From an uncultured Holophaga sp. (GTDB lineage: Bacteria; Acidobacteriota; Holophagae; Holophagales; Holophagaceae), in the NCBI RefSeq assembly GCF_963677305.1, contig NZ_OY781925.1, positions 62,001 to 126,000 of the forward strand: a stretch of DNA of 64,000 nucleotides. The letters are read 5' to 3'. The notes under the pieces were generated by a model that was not told where the DNA came from, ran no database searches, and saw nothing but the letters and a program-made list of their open reading frames with translations. Numbering within the stretch: position 1 is the stretch's first letter; each line of letters starts with the position of its first letter. The position numbers were made by a program, and so were the translations under genes. Positions 16,738 through 26,000 of this stretch are shown here, piece by piece.

Positions 16738-18282
16738 TTAGTCTGCCTTCAGCCGGGAGCGCGCCGCCAGAGCCTCAGGATGCCCTGGGACCAGGCTCAG
16801 CACCTCCTGCAGGTCCTCCAGGGCTCCCCGCAGTTCCCCAAGCCCCTCCCGGAGGAGCGCCCTCCGAAGGAAGCCCCAGGTGCTGCCGGGCTCCCGGCGG
16901 ATGATCTCGGCGTACTCGGCCTCCGCCTCGACATGGCGCCCCGCCGCCTCCAGGGCATCCCCGCAGAGGATCTGGGTCACCGCACAGTACCCCAGCCACT
17001 TCTTCTGCCGGGCGAAGTCCTCCAGGCGGTACGCGGCCTTGGCCCCCACCCGCCCAGCCACGCTGTCCAAGTGCACCAGGGCCTTCTCGGTGTGGGCATC
17101 CACCCGCGCGAAGACCTCGGCGTCCCCCGTGGCCCGGAAGAAGTCGGGGCTGACCCGCCCCTGGGCCCGGTACTGATCGAAGAGCCGGGTCCCAGGGTAG
17201 ACGGCGAGCGGAGCGATCTGCACATCGTGGGGCCGGGTCTCCCGGATGAGGGCCGCACTCTGCTCCACATCCTCCCAGGTCTCGCCGGGAATCCCGGTGA
17301 TGAGGAAGATGCCCAGGTTCATGCCGACCTTGCGCACCAGGGCCAGGGCCTCCCGGACCCGCGCCATGGAGGTGCCCTTGTCCAGGGATTTCAAGACCCG
17401 CTCACTGCCGTGCTCGACTCCGAACTGGATGAATTCGCACCCGGCGCGCTTCATGGCCACCAGCCGCTCCTCATCCACCAGATTGACCCGGCTCTGGCAA
17501 TTCCAGAGCGGGTGGAGTCCGGAATCCCCCAGGAGCCCCATGAGCTCCAGGGTCCTCGCCTTCCGGGCCGTGAAAGTGTCATCCCGGAAGCTGAAATAGG
17601 TCAGACCGTGCTGCCGCTGCAGGAGGGCCATCTCCCGCACCACCAGCTCCGGCGCCTTGAAGCGGATCCCCGAGCCCCAGAACTCGGGGGTGTTGCAGAA
17701 GGTGCATCTGGCCGGGCAGCCCCGGGAGGTGCTGAGATAGGCCAACTGCTGGGGGTCCCAGACGAAGTCGGCCTCAAAGTGCTCTGCCGGCACCAGGTCC
17801 AGGGTCTCCAGGGGCGGCAGGGAGGGCGTCTCCCCGCCTCTGAAGAGGAGGCCGGGGGCGCTCCGCCAGTCCTCCCCGGCAGTACAGCGCTCCGCCAGGG
17901 CCACCAGGGGACCTTCCCCTTCCCCCTTCACGATGGCATCCAGCTCCGGACATTCCTGGAAGACCTCAGCGGCCAGATGGGTCGGATGGGGACCCCCGGC
18001 CACCAGGAGGGCGTCGGGACAGGCCCTGCGGGCCAAGCGCAGGAGCTCGAAGGAGCGCTTGCGGTTGAAGGTGAACATGGAGACGCCGATGATCCCCGGC
18101 GCCTGCGCCCGGAAGTAATCCAGGATCTGCCGCTCGCTCCGACAGGAGAGATTGGCGATACGGCAGGCCAGTCCGCGGGTCTTCAGGGCCGCCTGCAGGT
18201 AGCCCAGACCGATGGGCAGGAAGTCCATCCACTCATCGCCCGCCCCGCTCCTGGGAGCGCTGTAAACCAGAAGCGTCTTCAA
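16738..18282 (-). CDS. B12-binding-domain radical SAM protein with C-terminal TPR
   Basis: A 514-residue enzyme, starting at TTG behind GGGAGGG, one base after the stop of the PilZ gene. Residues 1-130 form the Rossmann-like B12-binding fold typical of class B radical SAM enzymes (LPIGLGYLQAAL, VAGGPHPTHLA); the cobalamin-ligand DxHxxG motif is not seen. The radical SAM cluster motif is C189-x3-C193-x2-C196 (RGCPARCTFC). The last ~80 residues are TPR-like helices (EAEYAEIIRREPGSTWGFLR). Such enzymes catalyse methylations or lipid and cofactor rearrangements; the substrate here is unknown. Linkage to a PilZ gene suggests co-expression with cyclic di-GMP signalling. Confidence 0.88.
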   Translation of the reverse strand: MKTLLVYSAPRSGAGDEWMDFLPIGLGYLQAALKTRGLACRIANLSCRSERQILDYFRAQAPGIIGVSMFTFNRKRSFELLRLARRACPDALLVAGGPHPTHLAAEVFQECPELDAIVKGEGEGPLVALAERCTAGEDWRSAPGLLFRGGETPSLPPLETLDLVPAEHFEADFVWDPQQLAYLSTSRGCPARCTFCNTPEFWGSGIRFKAPELVVREMALLQRQHGLTYFSFRDDTFTARKARTLELMGLLGDSGLHPLWNCQSRVNLVDEERLVAMKRAGCEFIQFGVEHGSERVLKSLDKGTSMARVREALALVRKVGMNLGIFLITGIPGETWEDVEQSAALIRETRPHDVQIAPLAVYPGTRLFDQYRAQGRVSPDFFRATGDAEVFARVDAHTEKALVHLDSVAGRVGAKAAYRLEDFARQKKWLGYCAVTQILCGDALEAAGRHVEAEAEYAEIIRREPGSTWGFLRRALLREGLGELRGALEDLQEVLSLVPGHPEALAARSRLKAD

Positions 18283-18283
18283 A

Positions 18284-19387
18284 TCAGCCCTCCCGGCCGG
18301 CCTCGGCGGAGCGGCGCAGGATGCCCTGCACCAGCCGCTGGAAGAAGGGGCCGGGCTTGGGACCCAGCACATAGGCGCTGGCGGCCTTCATCTCATTGGC
18401 CAGCTCGAAGAGGGGGCCATTCTCGATGTCCGTGCCCAGGAGCACGAAGGGGACTTGCCGCCCCAGAGTCTCCGCCAGGGTCCTCAGACGGCGGCGCTCA
18501 TCAAGGTTCCCCCCCGGAAGATGCAGGAGGAAGAGACCCGCACCCTCGGCCAGGGACTCCTTGAGAGCCTGCAGGGTCGGCGGGACCCGCTTGAAGAGGG
18601 GGATTTCGGGGAGGATCTCCCGCAGGGTGCCTTCCACCTGCTCCGAAAGGGAGAGGAGGACCACCTGGGTGGAGATGCCCTTCTGGACGGCGATCTCGCT
18701 GAGGGCGGCGGCGGCGGCCCGGTCGATCCGCTCCTTCTCCTCCTCGCGCTTCTTGAAGACCCAGCGACTGAGGTCCGCCAGCTGCTTGGTGGGCAAGGGC
18801 GGAACGAACTCGACTCCCAGCACCCGATCCTGCACCCAGCGGGCGGCGGCGGTCCAGTTGATGTGGATCTCCTCGTTCAGGGGGATGGTGATGTGGAGCT
18901 TGGCCCCCGGTCGGACGAAGCCCTCGATGTTCTCGGTCTGGCTCGTGAAGCGCGCACCGCCACTGCTGATGTTCTGCAACATGGCTGTGTGCAGCTCGAA
19001 GCGAGCGTCGCTGTAGGTCACCTGGACCCGCCCCACCCGCTCCACCCGGAAGTTGCGCCTCAGTTCGTCGTCCTGCAGGGAGGCCGGCACCGAGAGGCGG
19101 ATGGTGCGCCGTCCCTCGAACATCCCGAAGCCCAGCATGCGGACATGCCCGTCCAGGAAGCGGGTGGCGTGGGGGAAGCGGAAGTGGAGGTCGGGGTTCC
19201 GCAGACCGTAAATGACCTCCTCCGCCGACATCCCGATCTTGATGTGCACACTGTTCTCGTCCAGGCGCAGGAAGGCCGACTCGAACCTCAGATAGGGGGT
19301 CACCAGAATCAGCATCTCCCTGCGACCACAGGCCGAACCCAGGATCTCCCGGATCAGGGCTTCTGAGTTGATGACCTGTTCAGCCAT
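18284..19387 (-). CDS. PilZ-domain protein with degenerate receiver-like C terminus, paralogue A
   Basis: A 367-residue protein in three parts. Residues 1-100 form a YcgR-N-like beta domain (LVTPYLRFESAFLRL, IKIGMSAEEVIYGLRNPDL). Residues 105-215 hold PilZ, with RNFRVERVGRV and NISSGGARF as the cyclic di-GMP-binding RxxxR and (D/N)xSxxG motifs. After a Glu/Lys-rich linker, residues 245-360 look like a receiver fold (VVLLSLSEQVEGTLREIL, GAGLFLLHLPG, PFVLLGTDIENG) but without a phospho-acceptor Asp. It is transcribed divergently from paralogues B and C and just upstream of the radical SAM gene. It may convert cyclic di-GMP levels into protein contacts; the partner is unknown. Confidence 0.85.
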   Translation of the reverse strand: MAEQVINSEALIREILGSACGRREMLILVTPYLRFESAFLRLDENSVHIKIGMSAEEVIYGLRNPDLHFRFPHATRFLDGHVRMLGFGMFEGRRTIRLSVPASLQDDELRRNFRVERVGRVQVTYSDARFELHTAMLQNISSGGARFTSQTENIEGFVRPGAKLHITIPLNEEIHINWTAAARWVQDRVLGVEFVPPLPTKQLADLSRWVFKKREEEKERIDRAAAAALSEIAVQKGISTQVVLLSLSEQVEGTLREILPEIPLFKRVPPTLQALKESLAEGAGLFLLHLPGGNLDERRRLRTLAETLGRQVPFVLLGTDIENGPLFELANEMKAASAYVLGPKPGPFFQRLVQGILRRSAEAGREG

Positions 19388-19505
19388 AGATCTCCGCTAC
19401 TCCATCCACACCTTCGAGCATCCCGGCCGGGGGACGAGGATTCTTCCCGATGACAGCGGAGCCTTCGCCATCATAATGGGGAATCCGGTCCTGGGGAGGA
19501 ACAGT

Positions 19506-20630
19506 TTGGGTACGGCCATCAAAAGGGCAGAGGAGATTCTCGAGATCCTCCAGCAGGCCTGCAACCGGCGAGAGCTGCTCATCCTGGACACCCCTTTCCT
19601 CCGCTTCGAGTCGGGCTTCCTGGCCCTCCAGGAGGGCGAGCTCCTCGCCCAGGCCACCATGAGCAGGGAGGATGCCCTCTACGGGCTCCGCACCCCCGAG
19701 CTCCGTATCCGCTTCCCCCACGACCTGGGATTCTATGAAGCCCCGGTGAAGATGCTGGGACTGGAGCTGACCGAAGGGCGGCGGGCCCTGCGCCTCTCCC
19801 TTCCGCGGCTCATCCAGGAGAATGACCAGAGGGTCGCCTACCGGGCCGAGCGGGTGGGCAAGGTCACGGTCACCTACAGCACCCCCCGCTCCGAGATCCA
19901 CACCGCAGCCCTGGTGGACATCAGCTCCACCGGAGCCAGGTTGCTCGCTGAGCGGGACCTGGGCCCCGGCATGGTGGAAGTCTCCAGCACGCTCCAGGTG
20001 AGCATCCCCCTCGCCACGGACATCCAGATCAACCACGGCGCCAAGGTGCGCCACCTCGACACCCGCCGGATGGGCATCGAGTTCATCCCCCCCCTGCCCC
20101 GCAGCTTGGCCGAACCCCTCTCCCGCTGGGTCTTCATGCGACAGGAGGAGGAGAAGGAGCGCCAGGCAAGGCGCCTGGAGATCCGGGATCAACGCCCCGC
20201 AACCCCGGACAACGCCCTCGCGCCCGGAGGGATCCTCCTGATCACCGAGGACCCGGCCCTCGCCGAGGCCGTGGGGGAGCCCCTGGAGCGCCTCCGGACC
20301 GTGCATGTGATCCCCGCCGGCATCCAGCCCCTCAAGGAGGCCCTGGCCTCCAGACCGGTCCTGGCCATCCTCCACCTGACGGAACTCAGTCTCGACCGTC
20401 GCCGCCGCTACAAAGCCATGGCGGACCTGCTCGGCACCCGGGTGCCCACGCTCTTCCTGGGCACCGGAGTGGAGGGCTCCCTGCTCTTCGAGCTCAGCAG
20501 CGAGTGGAAGGCCGCCAGTGCCCTGAGCTGGTCCCCCCAGAGGGCCACCTTCCTGGAACGACTGGCCCAGGGCATCATCCGCAAACACACCAGCGGCGGC
20601 GAGAGTCCCCTGGCCCCACGGGAAGACTGA
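19506..20630 (+). CDS. PilZ-domain protein with degenerate receiver-like C terminus, paralogue B
   Basis: I start this 374-residue protein at the TTG with GGGGAGG six bases upstream; this gives 17 residues before the conserved CNRRELLILDTPFLRFES block, matching 18 in paralogue A, whereas an ATG at 19476 lacks a ribosome site. The parts are as in A: N-terminal beta domain, PilZ motifs (QRVAYRAERVGKV and VDISSTGARL), a charged linker (RQEEEKERQARRLE) and a receiver-like domain (ILLITEDPALAEAVGEPL, LAILHLTELSLDRRRR) where the acceptor Asp is missing. All three paralogues carry an ELxxExKAAsA-like stretch near the end. Six bases separate it from paralogue C. Confidence 0.85.
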   Translation: MGTAIKRAEEILEILQQACNRRELLILDTPFLRFESGFLALQEGELLAQATMSREDALYGLRTPELRIRFPHDLGFYEAPVKMLGLELTEGRRALRLSLPRLIQENDQRVAYRAERVGKVTVTYSTPRSEIHTAALVDISSTGARLLAERDLGPGMVEVSSTLQVSIPLATDIQINHGAKVRHLDTRRMGIEFIPPLPRSLAEPLSRWVFMRQEEEKERQARRLEIRDQRPATPDNALAPGGILLITEDPALAEAVGEPLERLRTVHVIPAGIQPLKEALASRPVLAILHLTELSLDRRRRYKAMADLLGTRVPTLFLGTGVEGSLLFELSSEWKAASALSWSPQRATFLERLAQGIIRKHTSGGESPLAPRED

Positions 20631-20636
20631 CCGCGC

Positions 20637-21758
20637 ATGACGAGCAACACCCAGAACAAAGGCGGGCTGAGCGGACAGCTGAGGGATCAGATCCTGGATG
20701 AGCTCTGTGACCGCAAAGCCTCCCTCCTCCTGGCCACCCCCTACCTCAGCTTCGAGTCGCGTTTCCTGGAGCGGGAGGGCGATCGCCTGCGGGTCCGGGC
20801 AGGGATGAGCCGAGAAGTGGCTCAGAACACCCTGGCCGCCCAGGGACTCCGCATCCGCTTCTCCTGGGACCTCAGCATGTTCGCCGGAGCCTGCAGGATC
20901 CTCGACTTCGAGCAGGAGGAGCACCGGCGCACCCTGGTCCTCTCCCTTCCCGAGAGCCTGGGCCTGGACGAGCAGCGCCGGAGCTACCGGGCCGATCGCA
21001 CCGGCCGCTCTGGAGGCTCCCTGGGAAGCACCCTCGGGGGGGAAGTCCGCATCCGCGCCTTCGCCCTGGAAAACATCTCCCCCCTGGGTGCAGGGGTCTT
21101 CATGCGTGAAGGGCGGGGAGAGGAGTGGGTCCCCGGGGCGATGGTCCAGGCCAGCTTCGACCTGGAGGGCGGGCCCGCCTTCAGCACCCGTGCCCGGGTG
21201 GTCCACACCCAGGGGAACAGCGTCGGTCTGGACTTCTCCGAACCCTTGGAGAGTGGAGCTCTCTCAGGGGTCCAGCGCTGGGTGGACGCCCGGAAGGCGG
21301 AGGCCCGCCATCTCTGGGACAACCGGCTGGAGATGCGGACCCGGGCCCTGGAGGCCGCCCGCCCCCGTCCCGCCCCCGCCGGCCTGCTCCTGCTGAGCGC
21401 CGACACCCAGCTCTCCGAGGACATCAAGGCAGCCATGGGGGAGGCCCTCCCCACCAGGATCTGTCCCCCTGTCATGGCCCCCTACAAGAAGCTGGTGGCC
21501 GAGCCCCCCCTGCTCCTGCTGCTGGACGGCGCCTGCATGGGGAGCGAAGAGCGTCGGCGGGCCAGGACCCTCCTGGAGACCCAGCCCCCGGACTGCCCCA
21601 TCATCATCCTGGGCCGGGATCCACAGAACGATCACCCCCGCCTCCTGAGCACGGAGCTCAAAGGAGCCGCCTACTTTGAATGGCAGCCGGAAAAAGGGGC
21701 CGTGCTCCGGATGCTCGCCCAGGGGCTGGTGCGGAAGCACTGGAAGAGCGAAGACTGA
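20637..21758 (+). CDS. PilZ-domain protein with degenerate receiver-like C terminus, paralogue C
   Basis: This 373-residue protein follows paralogue B by six bases and shares its layout. The N-terminal block SLLLATPYLSFESRFLEREG aligns with A and B; PilZ motifs are QRRSYRADRTGRS and LENISPLGAGVF, the latter less canonical than in A and B, so cyclic di-GMP binding may be weaker. The C-terminal receiver-like domain (GLLLLSADTQLSEDIKAAMG, PIIILGRDPQND) has no acceptor Asp in the usual place. Coupled expression with B is likely. Function unknown beyond probable second-messenger sensing. Confidence 0.82.
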   Translation: MTSNTQNKGGLSGQLRDQILDELCDRKASLLLATPYLSFESRFLEREGDRLRVRAGMSREVAQNTLAAQGLRIRFSWDLSMFAGACRILDFEQEEHRRTLVLSLPESLGLDEQRRSYRADRTGRSGGSLGSTLGGEVRIRAFALENISPLGAGVFMREGRGEEWVPGAMVQASFDLEGGPAFSTRARVVHTQGNSVGLDFSEPLESGALSGVQRWVDARKAEARHLWDNRLEMRTRALEAARPRPAPAGLLLLSADTQLSEDIKAAMGEALPTRICPPVMAPYKKLVAEPPLLLLLDGACMGSEERRRARTLLETQPPDCPIIILGRDPQNDHPRLLSTELKGAAYFEWQPEKGAVLRMLAQGLVRKHWKSED

Positions 21759-21772
21759 CCCGCCTTCCTCCC

Positions 21773-22330
21773 TCAGAAACGCAGGTTCAGGCCGCCCGTG
21801 AGGGCCATGGCGTTGAAGGCGGTGGAGGGATCCGTCGAGGTGGCTTGGCGGGCCTGGCTGTAGAGGGCCCGGATCTCCGCATCCACCCTGGGACTGAGGC
21901 GGTAGCCGAAGCCCAGGGTGCCCCCCCAGCGCAGGGTCCGGGTGGTCTGCCCGGCACTGACCAGCTCCCACCCGTAGGCCCCCACCCCTCCCACCAGGTA
22001 GGGCCCCAGGAGGTTCGCCTCCTCATCGGGACGCAGGAACACCAGACCTTCCACATCGAAGTGGTAGAGCCGGGCCCGGTCCTCGCCACTGAGACCACCG
22101 GAGAGCCCCTTGCCCCACATGTCCGCGCCCCCGGCCAACCGAACGGCATAGCCCCCCTCGATCTGCTGTTCCACGAAGAGCCCCAGACCAGCACCCACGG
22201 GCCCCGAAGCCGACTTGAGATCCCCCACGGGGTAGCTGACCCGAGCCTGGATCCCCATGTACTTGGGGTCGGCATCCTGGGCACCGAGGGCCAGGGCGAA
22301 GAGAGGGCAGAGCCAGCGGGCAGCACGCAT
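21773..22330 (-). CDS. Small outer-membrane beta-barrel protein
   Basis: A 185-residue protein with a signal peptide (RAARWLCPLFALALGAQ) and alternating polar/apolar strands (GAGLGLFVEQQIEGGYAVRL, TLRWGGTLGFGYRL), ending in NLRF; a C-terminal Phe is the usual outer-membrane insertion signal. Size suits an eight-strand OmpX/OmpW-like barrel. The ATG at 22330 has GAGG six bases upstream and lies two bases after the kdsC stop, so the two genes form an operon linked to outer-membrane assembly. No more specific family is recognised. Confidence 0.75.
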   Translation of the reverse strand: MRAARWLCPLFALALGAQDADPKYMGIQARVSYPVGDLKSASGPVGAGLGLFVEQQIEGGYAVRLAGGADMWGKGLSGGLSGEDRARLYHFDVEGLVFLRPDEEANLLGPYLVGGVGAYGWELVSAGQTTRTLRWGGTLGFGYRLSPRVDAEIRALYSQARQATSTDPSTAFNAMALTGGLNLRF

Positions 22331-22332
22331 GA

Positions 22333-22857
22333 TCAACCTCGGTATCTGTCCAACACCCTATCCCACCTGTCCTGGGCCTTCAAAATCAATTCGGCCACGG
22401 CACGGAACACAAAGCGCCCGCCAGGCTCGGGCACCACGTAGTGGCACAGCTCCCGGACATCCACCACCGCGTCCGAGGGGCAGCAGGCCAGACCCACCCG
22501 AGTGAGCAGGGGCAGATCGGGCAGATCATCCCCGATGTGGGCCACCTCTGAAGGCTCCACCCCGTACTTGGCGCAGAGCTGCTGGAGGATGGGGAGCTTC
22601 TCCAGGCTCCCGGCGAAGCAGTCCTCCACCCCCAGGGCCTCAGCCCGCTTCCAGGTCGCCGGGCTGTCCAGCCCCGAGATGATGGCCACCGGGATCCCCT
22701 GGGCCTGGAGCCACTTGAAGGCGATGCCATCGCGGACATGGAAGGACTTGGTGTGGCCGATGTCATGCCCGAAGTGAAGCGAGCCGTCCGTGAGGACGCC
22801 ATCCACATCGGTGCATACCAGCCGGATCCTGCGGGCACGTTCAAGAAGACTCTGCAT
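22333..22857 (-). CDS. kdsC: 3-deoxy-D-manno-octulosonate 8-phosphate phosphatase
   Basis: The 174-residue HAD phosphatase removes phosphate from KDO-8-phosphate in LPS inner-core synthesis. HAD motifs are clear: VCTDVDGVLTDG (nucleophile DVD), ISGLDSPATWKRAEALG (the KdsC-type S-G-x-x-S), and HIGDDLPDLPLL. Length and the DVDGVLTDG start are typical of the cap-less KdsC subfamily. I start at the ATG that gives MQSLLERARRIRLV; upstream in-frame codons extend to 22932 without homology-like sequence. Its presence supports a diderm host with KDO-containing lipopolysaccharide. Confidence 0.92.
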   Translation of the reverse strand: MQSLLERARRIRLVCTDVDGVLTDGSLHFGHDIGHTKSFHVRDGIAFKWLQAQGIPVAIISGLDSPATWKRAEALGVEDCFAGSLEKLPILQQLCAKYGVEPSEVAHIGDDLPDLPLLTRVGLACCPSDAVVDVRELCHYVVPEPGGRFVFRAVAELILKAQDRWDRVLDRYRG

Positions 22858-23025
22858 GGTCCAAGCATAGCCCGCGATCCGGTTTTCAGCCCTCCTTGCC
22901 ATCAGAGGTGGCCATTGACACGCCATTAACAACCTTCACCTAGGCTTGCAGCCACCCCCATACCAACTGTTTGTTCCGCCATGCCAATCACCATCCGCCA
23001 CCGACCAGCGTCCAGGAGCGCAGAT

Positions 23026-26000
23026 ATGAAAAGGCCCCGGCAAGCCTCGCCCACCCCCTTCCCTCACCGGCCCCAGCCTGCCTGGGTCGGGTTGCTGCTC
23101 ACCTTCCTGGTGGCCTTCCTCACGGCCTGCAGTTCCGGGCAGGAACCCCCACCGGCCATCAGCAGCTTCACCTCAGCCAAGACCATCCTCACGACCGGCG
23201 GCAGCACCACCCTGACGGCCAGTTTCACCCATGGGCAGGGCAGCATCGACCAGGGCATCGGCACCGTCAAGTCCGGGGTTGCGGTCTCCACAGGCACCCT
23301 GGAGACCAGCCAGAGCTTTACCCTGACCGTGACAGGCTCGGGCAGTCCGGCGACCCAGACCCTCCAAGTCGAAGTGGTGGCAGCGCCCGTCCAGCCCGTG
23401 ATCACCGCACCGGCCCATGTCCTCCTCAATGGCACCGGGTACCAGGCCTCTGTCCCAGACCAACCTGGGTGCACCTTCGCGTGGAAGATCAGCGGAGGAA
23501 GCATCACGGCCGGAGCGGACTCCCAGGCACTCACGTATACGGCTGGGACCTCGGGCTATGTGGTCCTCACCTGCACCGCCACGAATGCCGCAGGCGCGGT
23601 TTCCGACGCCGGGATGGGTATCAGCGAGATCGAAGAAGCCCTTGCAGCCCCCACCATCACCCTCCCCAGCGCTGTGACGGCTGATACCGCTGGCTATACC
23701 GCCTCCGTACCGCTGCTGGGAGGCTATACCTATGCCTGGACCATCAGTGGAGGCACCCTCACCGGTTCGGATGCCACCCAGGACAGCATCACCTTCACGG
23801 CCGGAAGTTCCGGATCTGTCATCCTCACCTGCACCCAGACCAACAGCGACGGCATCCCATCCCTGACGAGCACGGCGACGACTCCCATCGTCGCCGCCCC
23901 GGAGGCCCCTGGTATCACGGTGGCGTCAGCCCTCTGGGCGCGTACAACCGCCTCCGCCAGCATCACCACCCCTCAAAGCGGTTGCACCTACACCTGGGCC
24001 ATCACCGGCGGGGCTTTCTCGAGCTCCAGCAGCGGCACCAGTGTCACCTTCATCCCCTACGCCAAGACGCCGCTGACCCTCACCTGCCAGGCCACCAACG
24101 CAGCGGGAGGCGTGAGCTCCCTGGCTACCGCCCAGGTGGCCGTAAGCTTCACCCAGGCCGATGTCCTCTCGGAGCTTGGCCTGGACAATCCCCCTGCCCG
24201 GGTCGGAGCAGACGGGAACACCCTCACGGAAAACGACCATCCCTTCGGTAAGAGCATCGGAGATGTGGTCACAGCCCAGCGAATCGACGAGGTGCTCCTG
24301 ATCGAGAGCCTGGGTGCCGCAGTGAGCCCGGGACCGGCAGCCTGGGCCCTCAGCAAGGTGGACGGGACCAGCCTCCAGTCGCCGACCTGGGACCCCCTCA
24401 CGGTGCCCGACCTGATCCCCGACACAACGACCAACCCCTACTGGATCCCGGTCACGGCGGATACCAACGGGGACGGGAAGCCCGAAGTCATCTACCTCGG
24501 CCTCCACGATGTGATGAGCTCCACCGCCACCCAGACCTACGTGGATGTGACCCGGAAGACCATCGGGACCACCGCGACGGAGCACCTGGGTCAGATCGCG
24601 ATCAACAGCTACCAGGCCTATGACACGACGGATGGCACCTCTTACACGGACTACCACAACATGGACTGCCTCCGGAACCTCCACCAGCAGATCTCGGTGG
24701 GGGCCGGGGACATCGACGGCGACGGCAGGGACGAGATCATCTTCACCTGCGCCAACACCCTATACATCTTCCGGGTCAACAGCGACAGCACGGTCACCCT
24801 CGTCGCCAGTTCTGCACTGACCGACCGCACGCGACAGGTGCTCCGGGTTGCCTGCGCCGACCTGGACAAGGATGACCAGGCGGAGATCGTGCTGGTGGAC
24901 GGCGCCCGCGACGCCAATTCGACGGCCTATGTCTCGGTGCTGAAATGGGACACCAGCAGCTCCCAACTCAAGTCCATCGTGGACACCCTGGGCGCCACCT
25001 TCTCCGGCAAGACCCTCCGCAGCGCGGAGGTGCGGATCGGGGATCTGGACGGGGACGGCACCCCGGAGATCGTGCTCTCGGGACTCCTTTCGGACAAGTC
25101 GCAGCTCTGCACGACCCTGCTGCATGTCACCTATTCCTATTCAACCAAGACCTGGACCTCCGCCTTCGTGGACGGGGCCTACCTGACCGAGGATCTCCAA
25201 TCCCAGGTCTGGAAGTGGCCGGGCAATACAAACGATACCGGGCAGGACTGGACGAACCGGCGGGACTGGGACCATGCCGCACCCGCCCTGGCCCTGGGCG
25301 ATGTCAAGGGGGATGGAACCACCCAGGTCGCAACCTGCCAGAGCCTGCTGACCTATGACGGCACAACCCTGGCTTTCATGGCCCAGAACCTCTTCGTCTG
25401 GACGGGGCGCGACATGTATGCGACCGGGCAGCCCTACACCTGGCTCGGCATCTCCCAGGGGGCCTCGGAGATCACGAACCGCACCAGCCAGACCTGGTAC
25501 GGACAGATGGTGGCCGGGCGCTTCACCCAGGATCCGAACGGCGGTGACGAGATCCTTGTGCTGGACCAGTCCCGGAACTACGTGCGGCGTTTCTACTACG
25601 ACTCCACCGCCGCAGCCATGGCCGAGGGAGATACCATCCCGGTCTGGACCTCGAACAGCGACTACCGTGTGGAGTATCTCCTGGCTGCGGACATCAACAC
25701 GGACCAGACCCAGATGAAGTACCTCGGGGTGGCGACCCTCTTCAGCCGCCCGCTCATCATCGCGGTGCTGGCCTCCCCGCCCTACTGGGGCGTGATGAAG
25801 GCGGACGGTTCGGACTACATCCAGCAGACAGGCAACTCTTACACTCAGTTCGGCATGTCCGTCGGGTCCTCCGTGGGCGCCAGCGTGAAATTCGGCGTCG
25901 CCTACAGCGTTTCCCTGGGGGCCAAGGCCGAGATCCCCGTCATCAGCAACGGCGAGTTCGAGTCCAAAACCACCGTGAAGTACTCGGCCAACTTCTCCGT

